From contig JBCDKH010000015.1 of NCBI GenBank assembly GCA_038746835.1, positions 1 to 34,939 of the forward strand: DNA of 34,939 nt. The letters run 5' to 3'. The notes beneath the pieces are model-generated. The model did not search any database. It was given only the letters and a program-made list of their open reading frames with translations, and was not told the origin of the DNA. This stretch comes from Planctomycetota bacterium (GTDB lineage: Bacteria; Planctomycetota; Phycisphaerae; Tepidisphaerales; Tepidisphaeraceae). Both the position numbers and the translations under genes were made by a program. This document shows, piece by piece, positions 24,947 through 33,008 of this stretch (the first letter of the stretch is position 1; each line of letters opens with the position of its first letter).

Positions 24947-25025
24947 CGGTTGACCTCCAGCTGGGCCGGGCACTTGATCCGAACGACGGCCGTTGCGGCT
25001 GGTCGAGCAGGACGGCCAAGCGAAG

Positions 25026-25052
25026 GCGGGCCCGCTCGTCGCGCGGGCCCGC
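25026..25052 (-). terminator. GC hairpin downstream of the triple-CBM6 gene
   Basis: Two copies of gcgggcccgc (25026-25035, 25043-25052), each self-complementary, are separated by 7 nt and form a 10-bp stem 23 nt beyond the CBM6 stop. There is no strong T-tract (cttcgctt follows on the minus strand), so it may be an inefficient terminator or processing site before the GH9 gene. Confidence 0.5.
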
Positions 25053-25075
25053 TGGAGGTGCGCTTTGATGGAGGG

Positions 25076-26602
25076 TCAGATCAGGGTCAGTGAGAACTGA
25101 TCGAAGTGCCAGCCGCTGCCGACACTCTGGAAGCGGATCGTCTGAACACCAGCGTCGAGCTGCACTGTGGTCGTCACGTCGGCGTACGTGTCCCAGCTGC
25201 CGGTGTCGGGCAGGAAGACTCGCGAGCCGAGCGGATCGCCGTCGTTGAAGAGATCGACCTTGCCCCACTGGAATGGTGAGGCAACGGTCAGGTCAAGCTC
25301 GTACGTGCCAGCCGTCTCGACATCGATCGTGTACTCGAAGTACTCGGAGTTGCCGATCCAGCTGACTTGGAAGTCGCCGGGGTCGCTGTTGATCTCGGTG
25401 ATCTCCGGGCCGCCAAGACGATACTTGCCGCCGGTGTTGTCGAGTGTGGTATCGAACCAAGCGCCACCGTTGCCACCCTGGTCGTAGTCCTCCGCTTCGA
25501 TGGTCGTCGTGCCGGTCTCAGGGACCGCCCATGCCAGACCATCGTTGTTGAAGGTGTTGGCGGCGCTGGCGTTGGTGAGTTCGAACCAGTTGAGGTTGAA
25601 GCCGATCCGCTCGAACTCGAGCTGAAGGGTGTTGACGCCCTCGTCGAGCTCGACAGTGGAAGTGATCGTCTGCCAGATCTGCCAGCCTCCGGTGCTGGGC
25701 ACGTCGACGTCGGTGCCGACCTCGACACCGTCAACCGTCAGTCCGATGCGACCGTCATTGCCGGCGACGCGGAAGCTGATGTCGTAGGTGCCGGCGTTTT
25801 CGACATTGAGCGTGTACTGCAGGTACTCGCCGAAATCGATGTAGCCGATGTTGAAGCCGCCGCCGAAGTCGATGCTGGTTTCGATGTCGGGCCCGGCCAC
25901 TCGGTACTCGCCGCCCAAGTTGTCGAGCGTGTCGTCAAACCAGGCCCCGCCGTTGCCGCCGGTGTCGTAGTCCTCGGCCTGTATTCGGACGGTGTCTCCG
26001 CCGAAGACATTCCACGCGCGACCGTCGTTGTTGAACGTCGATGCCGAGACCTGCTTTTCGAGCTCGAACCAGTTGATGTTGATGCCGGTGGTGCTGCTGA
26101 CGTTGAATCGCAGCTCCTGGACGCCGGCGTCGAGTGTGACCGTCTCGGTGATCGTGGTCCACGTCTGCCAGGCACCGGTTGCGGGCACCGTGAAGTTGGC
26201 GATCGTCGTGCCATCCGCCTCGACGAAGAAGCTGCCGCCGTTGAGGCTGGCGACGCGGTAGCTCAGGTCATAGGTGCCGGCCTGTTCGACATCGATCGTG
26301 TAGGTCAGGTACTCGCCCTGATCGGTCCAGCCGATGTTGAACGCGCCGCCGGTATCGAGCGTGTTCTGGATGTCGGGACCGGCGACGCGGTATTCGCCGC
26401 CCAGGTTGTCGAGCGTGTCGTCGAACCAAGACCCGCCGTTACCGCCCAGGTCGTAGTCCTCGGCCTCGATGCGGGTCGGATACGGATCAACCGGCCAGGG
26501 CTGTCCGTCGGGGGCAAAGGTGGTGTTGGAAAGCAGCCGACGACCCTCGAGTGGTTCGATGGCTTTGGCAAAAGACCGGCGTGTGGAAGGGGTAGGGGTC
26601 AT
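25076..26602 (-). CDS. Surface protein with three CBM6-type carbohydrate-binding modules
   Basis: The 508-residue protein starts with an N-terminal motif IEPLEGRRLLS (15-25) that resembles the planctomycete LEPR-XLL export/anchoring motif. Three homologous beta-sandwich modules follow, at about 44-182, 206-343 and 367-508. Each opens with (R/T)I(E/Q)AEDYD.GGNGG(S/A)WFD and ends with a NWFEL or DQFSL strand. The fold is carbohydrate-binding module family 6. No catalytic domain is present, so it probably binds polysaccharide at the cell surface beside the secreted GH9 enzyme. Modules 1 and 2 are the most similar (both contain LDNLGGEYRVAGPDI), indicating recent duplication. The ATG at 26602 is preceded by gaggagg; a longer frame upstream is rejected. 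Confidence 0.9.
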   Translation of the reverse strand: MTPTPSTRRSFAKAIEPLEGRRLLSNTTFAPDGQPWPVDPYPTRIEAEDYDLGGNGGSWFDDTLDNLGGEYRVAGPDIQNTLDTGGAFNIGWTDQGEYLTYTIDVEQAGTYDLSYRVASLNGGSFFVEADGTTIANFTVPATGAWQTWTTITETVTLDAGVQELRFNVSSTTGININWFELEKQVSASTFNNDGRAWNVFGGDTVRIQAEDYDTGGNGGAWFDDTLDNLGGEYRVAGPDIETSIDFGGGFNIGYIDFGEYLQYTLNVENAGTYDISFRVAGNDGRIGLTVDGVEVGTDVDVPSTGGWQIWQTITSTVELDEGVNTLQLEFERIGFNLNWFELTNASAANTFNNDGLAWAVPETGTTTIEAEDYDQGGNGGAWFDTTLDNTGGKYRLGGPEITEINSDPGDFQVSWIGNSEYFEYTIDVETAGTYELDLTVASPFQWGKVDLFNDGDPLGSRVFLPDTGSWDTYADVTTTVQLDAGVQTIRFQSVGSGWHFDQFSLTLI

Positions 26603-26730
26603 GGTTTCCTCCTCGGGCAGTCGCCCGATGGCCACGGAAAGGGAAGGCGTCGCACCACGTGCTCGCTCGGTCGAGCGGCACACTTTTAGAAACAATTCAG
26701 ATTGTGCGACAAACAGTTCACTTGTTGCGG

Positions 26731-26758
26731 AACATATCGGCCGGCCGAGGCGCGTCAA
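26731..26758 (-). promoter_or_regulatory. Predicted sigma-70 promoter for the triple-CBM6 gene
   Basis: On the minus strand TTGACG (26758-26753) and TATGTT (26736-26731) are 16 nt apart, matching the consensus at 5/6 and 4/6. The predicted transcript would have a leader of about 120 nt before the ATG at 26602. Confidence 0.5.
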
Positions 26759-26872
26759 GAGAAAAAATCGGCAACATCCGCACAGGCAGAACAGGTGCAG
26801 CTTCAGCCGTTGTTCCCAGATTTTTTCGCTACACGCTCGGAACGAGGAGTTCCAAGGCGTCCACGACCACTA

Positions 26873-26901
26873 TTGATCTGTTTCTCAACTACTGATATCT
26901 T
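26873..26901 (+). promoter_or_regulatory. Predicted sigma-70 promoter for the BNR-repeat gene
   Basis: TTGATC (26873-26878) and TATCTT (26896-26901) are 17 nt apart, with a TGA extension giving an extended -10 (TGATATCTT). The leader to the ATG at 26968 would be about 60 nt. The same nonamer precedes the GH9 gene. Confidence 0.5.
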
Positions 26902-26967
26902 TGGCAGCCCACCCTGCTCATCCAGCGTCGGCGGGTGGCGATTTCACGCTTCAATCTGGAGGAACCC

Positions 26968-29766
26968 ATGCGTCTGGTTGCAACCCGTCCAGTCGTCCCG
27001 TCGTCAAAAATCAGCGTCGAGTCGCTCGAACTTCGGCGACTGCTCTCGGTCTCCACGATCCAGTGGCAGCCGATGGGGGAGCCCGGCGTCGGGGGGCGCG
27101 TCGACTCCGTCACCATCAGCCCCTTCGACAGCGACCATGTCCTTGTCGGCGGCGACATCCTCGCCACAGGGCTCTCTCGTGACGGCGCGATGACTTGGGA
27201 GCCGACCGTCGGCTGGGACGCCGGGCAGATCTCCGACTTCACGTTCCATCCGACCAATCCCGACATCGTCTGGGCTGGCACGCTCAGCGGGCCGCACGTG
27301 TCGTTCGACGGTGGCCGATCTTGGGCCGACCGACGCGATGGCATGCTCACGCCGGCGCCCGGCAACTTCGGCCACCCCTACGCCGTCGAGACGGTCCTCT
27401 TCGACCCGAGCGACACCACAAGCCAAACGCTGCTCGCGTTCGGCGGCGATCATCGCGAGCTCAAGTTCTCCAATCCGAATCAGACCCAGAACTACGGCTT
27501 CATCTGGCGTTCGACGGACTCGGGGCAAACGTGGTCGGTCATCACCGATCTCGACGCGAACATCGTAGCCGCGGACTACGTCGGCGGAAGCTCCGACCAG
27601 CTGTGGGTCGCCGCCTTTGAGAAGGTCTACCGAAGCACGGGTGATGGTGCTGGCGCATCATGGCTCGTTAAGAACAACGGACTGCCCGCAATGAACAGCG
27701 ACGTGCGCCTCACCGGCATCGTCGGCCACCCGACCGATCCGGACGTTGCCCTCTTGACCATCGGCGTGCGTCAGACATCGAGTGAGAAGGCAGACCTCGG
27801 CGGCATCTTCAAGACGACCGACGGCGGCGACAACTGGATCCGTGTCGAGGCCGGTGTGACGGCTGGCAACAACCCACCCGAGTTCCGCCACATCGACATC
27901 AGCAGTGATGGCAACACCGTCTGGGCGAGCGACATCAACTGGGGCCAAAGCAAAGGACTCTGGCGAAGCACCGACGGCGGCGACACCTGGACGCATGTCC
28001 TGACGCAGGCCAACGCACCGCAACTCATTTTCGGCGGCACACCCATGACGACCGGCAGCGCCATCGGTGCCTGGTGGGTCGAGATCGATCCCAACGATAG
28101 CGACCGCGTCTACGCCGGCACCAGCGGTTTCGTCATTCGCACCGAAGACGGCGGCACCACGTGGAAAGACGTCGTCAATCAACGCGACGACAACTCCACC
28201 CGATTCCGCAGCAACGGCTACACCGGCTACGTCGCAAACAACTTCGAGGTCAGCCCCTATGACTCAAGCCTCCACGTCGCGCAGGGCTGGGATCGGCTGC
28301 TCTCCGGCATCAGCCGAGACGATGGCTTTTACTGGGAGATCGGCCAACCTGGCCTGCCCGACTTCAACGGCGGACGCGACGTCGCATTCGCACCCAATGG
28401 TCTGCTCTTCGCTGCCCTTGGCCAGACGGGTAACACGTCGCAGCACGTCGCCCGCAGCACCGACAGCGGACAAACGTGGGAGATTCTCGCCAGTCCGATC
28501 GGTGCGCTTGGCGTCGCGGACAGCGTGCACGTCAGTCCGATCAATCCTGCAGAGGCCTGGGTTGTCATCGACGGCACGCTCTATCGCTCGATCAATGCCG
28601 ACGCTCCCGCGGCCGACGTGACGTGGAAAGTCCGCGACATCAACGGCCTCACGGTCGAGTCGATCTGGCCCACAACGGACACGCCAAGCAGCTTCCAGGG
28701 TGACGACTTCTACATCGTCACAGAGGACGGCGTCTATCACACGAACAACGGCGGCTGGGCCGTCACGCGCGTCGGCGGGACCGATTCGATCAATCCGAGT
28801 GAGCGCGTCCGCCTCTCTGTGCCGAATGACAACAGCGGCGAGCTGTGGGCGTCATCGAACGGCGTCGGCGCGTTCTTCTTCGACGGCACGAGCTGGTCCG
28901 AAGTCGACCTGCCCGGCAATGCTGACAAGTGGGCCAAAGACGTCGCCGTCGACCCGACCAATCCCGACCGCATCGCGATTGCGACGGGCCAAGACCCGTA
29001 CGTCACGGTTCGCGAAGGCACCGGCATCTGGATCACCCAAGACGGCGGCAAGACGTGGTCGAACGAGAACGGCTCACTGCCGCTCGTCAACGTCAACACC
29101 GTTGATTTCACACCGAATGCCGATCGGCTCGTCATCGGTACAAGCGGCCGGGGCTTCTTCGTCTCCGAGCTGGATCGCACTGAGCCAGGCACACAGGCGG
29201 AGCTGCTCAACGTCGGCGCTGCCGGAGGTCGGCAGTTCGAAGTCGGCACCAATTCGGCTGCCGAGGGTGAACGATTCATCGAGGTGCCTGCCGGCAGCGG
29301 GGACAACTGGAATCGCAACGCAGACGCCCCTGTTGCCAAGTTCTACTTCGAGCTGACGGCGCCTGAGTCCCAAGTCTCTTTCCGAGGGCGTGTGCAGACA
29401 CCACTCGGCGGCAACGACGACTCGTTCTTTGTTCGCGTCAATCAAGGGCCGTGGCAGCTTTGGGACACGCCGCAGAACACGACAGGCTGGTCTTGGGGTG
29501 CCATTCAGGATCGCGGTGCATCGGATCCCTTCGCGGTCTCACTCGACGTGGGCTTGCACGTTCTGGAGTTCAAGCACCGCGAAGACGGGACCCGCCTCGA
29601 CGCGGTTGATGTCATCATCAGCACGCCGGGCACCGGTACCTCCACGTCAGAACCGGGGCTGCGCGATGACCGCCTCTTCTCGGAAGACCCAATCGCTCAG
29701 GCGACGTTCACTCCCAACGCGTACGCGACCCTGTTCGAATCGAGCGATGAGGACGACGTCCCCTAA
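26968..29766 (+). CDS. Large surface protein with BNR/sialidase-like repeats (GH74/VPS10-type propeller)
   Basis: A 932-residue protein with an N-terminal LEPR-XLL-like motif (VESLELRRLLS, about 18-27). A large beta-propeller region (about 35-735) contains at least six Asp-box repeats of type S-x-D-x-G-x-x-W: RSTDSGQTW, KTTDGGDNW, RSTDGGDTW, RTEDGGTTW, a second RSTDSGQTW and TQDGGKTW. Such propellers occur in sialidases, VPS10-type proteins and GH74 xyloglucanases. I cannot pick catalytic residues, so the activity is open. The C-terminal about 130 residues (FYFELTAPESQVSFRGRVQT...) look like a jelly-roll carbohydrate-binding domain. It probably binds or degrades polysaccharide with the GH9 and CBM6 proteins. 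The ATG at 26968 is preceded by tggagga. The stop overlaps the convergent aldo/keto reductase stop. Confidence 0.85.
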   Translation: MRLVATRPVVPSSKISVESLELRRLLSVSTIQWQPMGEPGVGGRVDSVTISPFDSDHVLVGGDILATGLSRDGAMTWEPTVGWDAGQISDFTFHPTNPDIVWAGTLSGPHVSFDGGRSWADRRDGMLTPAPGNFGHPYAVETVLFDPSDTTSQTLLAFGGDHRELKFSNPNQTQNYGFIWRSTDSGQTWSVITDLDANIVAADYVGGSSDQLWVAAFEKVYRSTGDGAGASWLVKNNGLPAMNSDVRLTGIVGHPTDPDVALLTIGVRQTSSEKADLGGIFKTTDGGDNWIRVEAGVTAGNNPPEFRHIDISSDGNTVWASDINWGQSKGLWRSTDGGDTWTHVLTQANAPQLIFGGTPMTTGSAIGAWWVEIDPNDSDRVYAGTSGFVIRTEDGGTTWKDVVNQRDDNSTRFRSNGYTGYVANNFEVSPYDSSLHVAQGWDRLLSGISRDDGFYWEIGQPGLPDFNGGRDVAFAPNGLLFAALGQTGNTSQHVARSTDSGQTWEILASPIGALGVADSVHVSPINPAEAWVVIDGTLYRSINADAPAADVTWKVRDINGLTVESIWPTTDTPSSFQGDDFYIVTEDGVYHTNNGGWAVTRVGGTDSINPSERVRLSVPNDNSGELWASSNGVGAFFFDGTSWSEVDLPGNADKWAKDVAVDPTNPDRIAIATGQDPYVTVREGTGIWITQDGGKTWSNENGSLPLVNVNTVDFTPNADRLVIGTSGRGFFVSELDRTEPGTQAELLNVGAAGGRQFEVGTNSAAEGERFIEVPAGSGDNWNRNADAPVAKFYFELTAPESQVSFRGRVQTPLGGNDDSFFVRVNQGPWQLWDTPQNTTGWSWGAIQDRGASDPFAVSLDVGLHVLEFKHREDGTRLDAVDVIISTPGTGTSTSEPGLRDDRLFSEDPIAQATFTPNAYATLFESSDEDDVP

Positions 29767-30704
29767 GGCAGCTTCGTGCCACGCGCTGCGAGATGGACGC
29801 GGTACCAGTCGGTGTGCGAGAGATCGACATCGACCGCTTTCGCGGCGGCCGTGATGCGTCCTGGCTTGCTGGTACCGAGGATTGGGACGATGCCCGCCGG
29901 GTGCTTCAGCAGGAAGGCGAGTGCGATGTTGGACCTGATCGTGTCGTAGCTGTCAGCGAGCTCGTCGAGCACGGACTGGACTCTATGAACCTGTTCGTCA
30001 CCACCGGAATCGACACCGTCACCCAGCTTGCCGCGTCCGACAGGGCCATAGGCGAGCGGCGTCACCTTGCGGGCCTGGCATTGGTCGAGCAGGCCGTCGT
30101 CCATGTGCGCCGGGTCGAGCGCGTGCAGCAGAATCTGATGGCTCTCGAGCCGCACGCCTTCCGCGGCACACGCGTCGGCGACGAGATCGAATGTCTCGCT
30201 GCGGAAGTTGCTCAGCCCGAAGTGGAGCACCTTGCCGGCATCCCGAAGCTCCCGCAGGACACCCGCGATCTCGCCCGCGTCGAGCAGCAGGTCGGGGCGA
30301 TGAAGCTGGTACAGATCGATCCGGTCTGTCGCGAGGCGTCGCAGTGAAGCGTCGACGCTCCGACGGATGTAGTCGGCCGACAGGTCGTAGCGGGGCGGGT
30401 CGCCAGGGCGCGGTTGGTCCGCGAAGACGACGCCGCACTTGGTTGCGATTTGAATGCCACCGCGGTGCTGCGGATGGTCGCGCAACCAGTCGCCGAAGAC
30501 GCGCTCGCACTCGGTCTGGCAGTAAATGTCCGCGTGGTCGAACAGCGTGATTCCGCAATCGAGCGCTGCCTCGACGCAGGCGTGCGCGTTCGCAACTCGC
30601 GTCGCGTCCACCTCGGCGGGCGACCACGTGTTGAGGTAGCTCATGCAGCCGTAGGCCAACCGCGACACGGCCACGTCCGTCGCACCGAGTAGCTGAGATT
30701 GCAT
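29763..30704 (-). CDS. Aldo/keto reductase
   Basis: A 313-residue NAD(P)H-dependent oxidoreductase with a TIM barrel. The catalytic tetrad is intact: Asp56 and Tyr61 (FDHADIYCQTECERVFG), Lys89 (IATKCGV) and the histidine in DLYQLHRPD. The C-terminal cofactor region VPILGTSKPGRI is present. It resembles the YdhF-like subgroup. The substrate is probably a carbonyl compound but cannot be specified. The gene is tail-to-tail with the BNR-repeat gene, and the stop codons overlap by 3 nt with no terminator between them. Confidence 0.93.
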   Translation of the reverse strand: MQSQLLGATDVAVSRLAYGCMSYLNTWSPAEVDATRVANAHACVEAALDCGITLFDHADIYCQTECERVFGDWLRDHPQHRGGIQIATKCGVVFADQPRPGDPPRYDLSADYIRRSVDASLRRLATDRIDLYQLHRPDLLLDAGEIAGVLRELRDAGKVLHFGLSNFRSETFDLVADACAAEGVRLESHQILLHALDPAHMDDGLLDQCQARKVTPLAYGPVGRGKLGDGVDSGGDEQVHRVQSVLDELADSYDTIRSNIALAFLLKHPAGIVPILGTSKPGRITAAAKAVDVDLSHTDWYRVHLAARGTKLP

Positions 30705-30862
30705 CCGCCGACGGTAGCGGCAGCAGCGGGTCGGCTCTCAGCGTGTCGCCTGGAAGACGCCCACCGATTTGCATTGCAGTCCGAAGTCGGATTGTTACCT
30801 TGACCGCACTGCGCTCGGAGCGCTGGCCCGGGCACCACACGGGCTTGAGAGAGAGACTACAG

Positions 30863-31444
30863 ATGCACAAGCACACCTTCGCGGCGATGGCCGCTGTCGC
30901 CGTCTCCGCCACGGCAGCTTCGGCCGTCGTCACCGTGACGACCGATCCGGCCGACGTCACGGCTGACTTCTTCCAGGACTTTGCCGGTGTTCCCGACGAA
31001 GACTTCACCTTCGCGCTCAACGCCGGCAGCGTCGACTTGAATCCGACGTTGCCGCTGACGATCTCGGTCGTCGGCAACTCGACATTCGGACGCGATGTAG
31101 AGATCGCGAATGAAGCGCTTGAGCTGTTCCTCATTCCGCCGACCGCCTCGGGCTTCCCTGAGATCACGTTCACCTTCGATGAGCCGATCCTCGCCTTCGG
31201 TGCGGACTTCTTCGACAACGCGCCGCCGTTTTCGTCGGAGATAATCGTCGACGGGCAGACGTTCGCGTTATCGCCCGGCTTCCTGGGCTTCGTGAGCGAC
31301 ACGCCGTTCACCGAGATCACGTTTGTCGAGAATGGCTTCGACGCCTTCATCCTCGACGACATCGCGATCACCTTCGTTCCCGAGCCGACCAGTGCGGCGG
31401 TGCTGGGTCTTGCCGGTCTGGCAGGGCTTCGCCGGCGACGCTGA
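30863..31444 (+). CDS. PEP-CTERM sorted secreted protein
   Basis: A 193-residue exported protein. The signal peptide is visible at residues 1-20 (MHKHTFAAMAAVAVSATAAS). The mature part is beta-rich and acidic and ends with a PEP-CTERM sorting signal: VPEPTSAAVLGL, then a short hydrophobic stretch and RRRR. Proteins with this tail are processed by exosortase and often become extracellular matrix or surface components. No exosortase is encoded in this window. The function of the mature domain is unknown. The ATG at 30863 was chosen for its match to the signal peptide; an upstream extension is basic and lacks a signal. Confidence 0.88.
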   Translation: MHKHTFAAMAAVAVSATAASAVVTVTTDPADVTADFFQDFAGVPDEDFTFALNAGSVDLNPTLPLTISVVGNSTFGRDVEIANEALELFLIPPTASGFPEITFTFDEPILAFGADFFDNAPPFSSEIIVDGQTFALSPGFLGFVSDTPFTEITFVENGFDAFILDDIAITFVPEPTSAAVLGLAGLAGLRRRR

Positions 31445-31510
31445 CTTGTCGGTTCAAGCAGCCGCACTCGGTACGACTCGCCCGGAGTCGATGTGGTACG
31501 CTCGCGAGGC

Positions 31511-32089
31511 ATGGCGGACGAGATGTCGAGCGATCGCCAAGGTTCCGACGCCGAGCCGGATGTCGAAGCCGTCGTGGACAAGGTCCGCGAGATCGCCTCG
31601 CGCCTGATGCGACGCGAGCGCGGCGATCACACGCTCCAGACCACCGCCCTAGTCAACGAAGCCTTCCTGAAACTGCACGGCGATCGCAAGACGCAATGGC
31701 GGCCGACGGTGCAGTTCTACAGCGCTGCGGCCGAGGCGATGCGACGTGTGCTGGTCGATCACGCCCGCAGCCGACTCGCAGAAAAGCGTGGCGGGCAGAC
31801 GGATGACGGCGGTCGACGCGTCAGCCGACGTGTCTCGCTGGACGTCGCCGAGCTGGCCTCAGGCGATGACCCCGCTGCCGTGCTCGACGTCGAGGAGGCG
31901 ATCGAGTCGCTGGCTAACGTCGACGCCGACGCGGCTCAGGTCGTTCGCCTCCGCGTCTACGCCGGCATGAGCGTGGCCGAGGTCGCGACGGCACTAGCCA
32001 CGTCCGAGCGGACCGTCGCTCGCGAGTGGTCCTTTGCCAAAGCCTGGCTGTACGAGCGGCTCTCTAACGACGACAACCCTCGCCGCTAG
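31511..32089 (+). CDS. ECF RNA polymerase sigma factor, planctomycete type
   Basis: A 192-residue ECF sigma factor. Region 2 contains QTTALVNEAFLKLHGDRKTQ and the conserved AAAEAMRRVLVDHARSRLAE block. Region 4 (VVRLRVYAGMSVAEVATALA with TSERTVAREWSFAKAWL as helix-turn-helix) binds the -35. These signatures match the ECF subgroup expanded in planctomycetes, often linked to Ser/Thr kinases. A truncated kinase gene lies about 2.2 kb downstream, though not adjacent. The ATG at 31511 is preferred over a GTG at 31493. The stop codon lies within a strong hairpin. Confidence 0.92.
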   Translation: MADEMSSDRQGSDAEPDVEAVVDKVREIASRLMRRERGDHTLQTTALVNEAFLKLHGDRKTQWRPTVQFYSAAAEAMRRVLVDHARSRLAEKRGGQTDDGGRRVSRRVSLDVAELASGDDPAAVLDVEEAIESLANVDADAAQVVRLRVYAGMSVAEVATALATSERTVAREWSFAKAWLYERLSNDDNPRR

Positions 32090-32099
32090 GCGAGGGTTG
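32074..32099 (+). terminator. Hairpin overlapping the ECF sigma stop codon
   Basis: The 11-bp perfect stem caaccctcgcc/ggcgagggttg with loop gcta includes the tag stop. No T-run follows. Because it lies between convergent genes it could terminate in both directions or protect the mRNA end. Confidence 0.55.
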
Positions 32100-32130
32100 C
32101 CCCTGAGAAATCCTGGGTTGGATGAGCGTC

Positions 32131-32892
32131 TCAAGCGCGCTGCTGACGACGCAGCACGAGCAAGCTGCCGCCCGCGATCAGCCCAAGGGCAGAGGTCGGC
32201 TCGGGAACGATGACGGTCAGTTCCGCACCACCGCCGCCGACGTTCTCGCGCGATGCGAAGACGGGTCGGATCGGGCTGTTCGACCCGGTGTTACCCGTCA
32301 GGATGAAGGTGATTGCGTCGTTCGTGTCGCCGTTGATCAGCGGCAGCAGTGGCGTGGCGTCGATCGTGAAAGTGATCGTGTTGCCGTCGCCCAGCTGCGC
32401 CCCGGCGATTTCCGATCCCGTCGGCGAGAAGGAGCCGACGAGGACGGTCTCCGAAGCGACGACGGCTGAAGCGACGGCCGACGTGCTGCCGCTCGTCAGG
32501 TTCGACGGTGCGTTGTTCCACGTCAGGCCGGACTCGGACCACGTGTCTTCGCCGGCAACGCCGTCGTTGATGGCGTAGATGTTGATCGGACTGCCGCCCG
32601 AGGCGGTGTTGGTGAACGAGAAGTCAAACGAGAGCTCCGCATCGACCGCCGTCCCGACGACGGTCGACAGGTCGAATCGGACGTACGCCTTGCGGGCGAA
32701 GCTCAGATCGTTGCCAGGAAGTACGAGAAGGTTCTGGGCGGTGGTTCCGTTTTGACTGCTGTTCGCGTTGCTGCCGCCGCGGATGAAGGCATCGGCTTCG
32801 GGCTGCAAGACGGCGGCCTGGCCAGTGCTGCCGACGACGGCGACGACCAGCGAGGCGACAAGAGACGGGATGAGACGGTTTCGAATGGGCAT
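32131..32892 (-). CDS. PEP-CTERM protein with DNRLRE/CBM96-like domain
   Basis: A 253-residue secreted protein with a signal peptide at about 1-26 (LVASLVVAVVGSTGQA). A beta-sandwich starts with AVLQPEADAFIRGGSNANSS and ARKAYVRFDLSTV, the signature of DNRLRE/CBM96-type modules found in extracellular polysaccharide-binding proteins. It ends with the PEP-CTERM tail VPEPTSALGLIAGG followed by a basic end. The ribosome-binding site ggagga precedes the ATG. The gene is transcribed divergently from the XylR-like regulator across a 116-nt spacer, which suggests control by it. Surface attachment or matrix is a likely location. Confidence 0.85.
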   Translation of the reverse strand: MPIRNRLIPSLVASLVVAVVGSTGQAAVLQPEADAFIRGGSNANSSQNGTTAQNLLVLPGNDLSFARKAYVRFDLSTVVGTAVDAELSFDFSFTNTASGGSPINIYAINDGVAGEDTWSESGLTWNNAPSNLTSGSTSAVASAVVASETVLVGSFSPTGSEIAGAQLGDGNTITFTIDATPLLPLINGDTNDAITFILTGNTGSNSPIRPVFASRENVGGGGAELTVIVPEPTSALGLIAGGSLLVLRRQQRA

Positions 32893-32938
32893 CGGCTTCC
32901 TCCGGTGTGATTGCGGTCAGAGTGGCTCGCGGGAGACA

Positions 32939-32957
32939 TTCTTTGAACGTTCGTGAA
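32939..32957. promoter_or_regulatory. Palindromic candidate operator between CBM96-like and XylR-like genes
   Basis: The core gaacgttc (32945-32952) is a perfect 8-bp palindrome, flanked by ttc (32939-32941) and gaa (32955-32957). It sits mid-way in the divergent spacer, where a dimeric regulator could control both genes. No second copy was noticed. Confidence 0.3.
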
Positions 32958-33008
32958 GCTACCCCGTCCGGCCGACGTCGCCATGCAATATGTCGTAGAT
33001 TCTTTTCG

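Larger units (their letters stand above)
26603..26967. other. Divergent promoter region between CBM6 and BNR-repeat genes
   Basis: This 365-nt spacer is visibly more AT-rich than the surrounding genes and holds no gene. It carries one promoter candidate for each direction (listed separately). Both genes begin with LEPR-XLL-like motifs, so the spacer may coordinate expression of two surface proteins. Confidence 0.6.
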
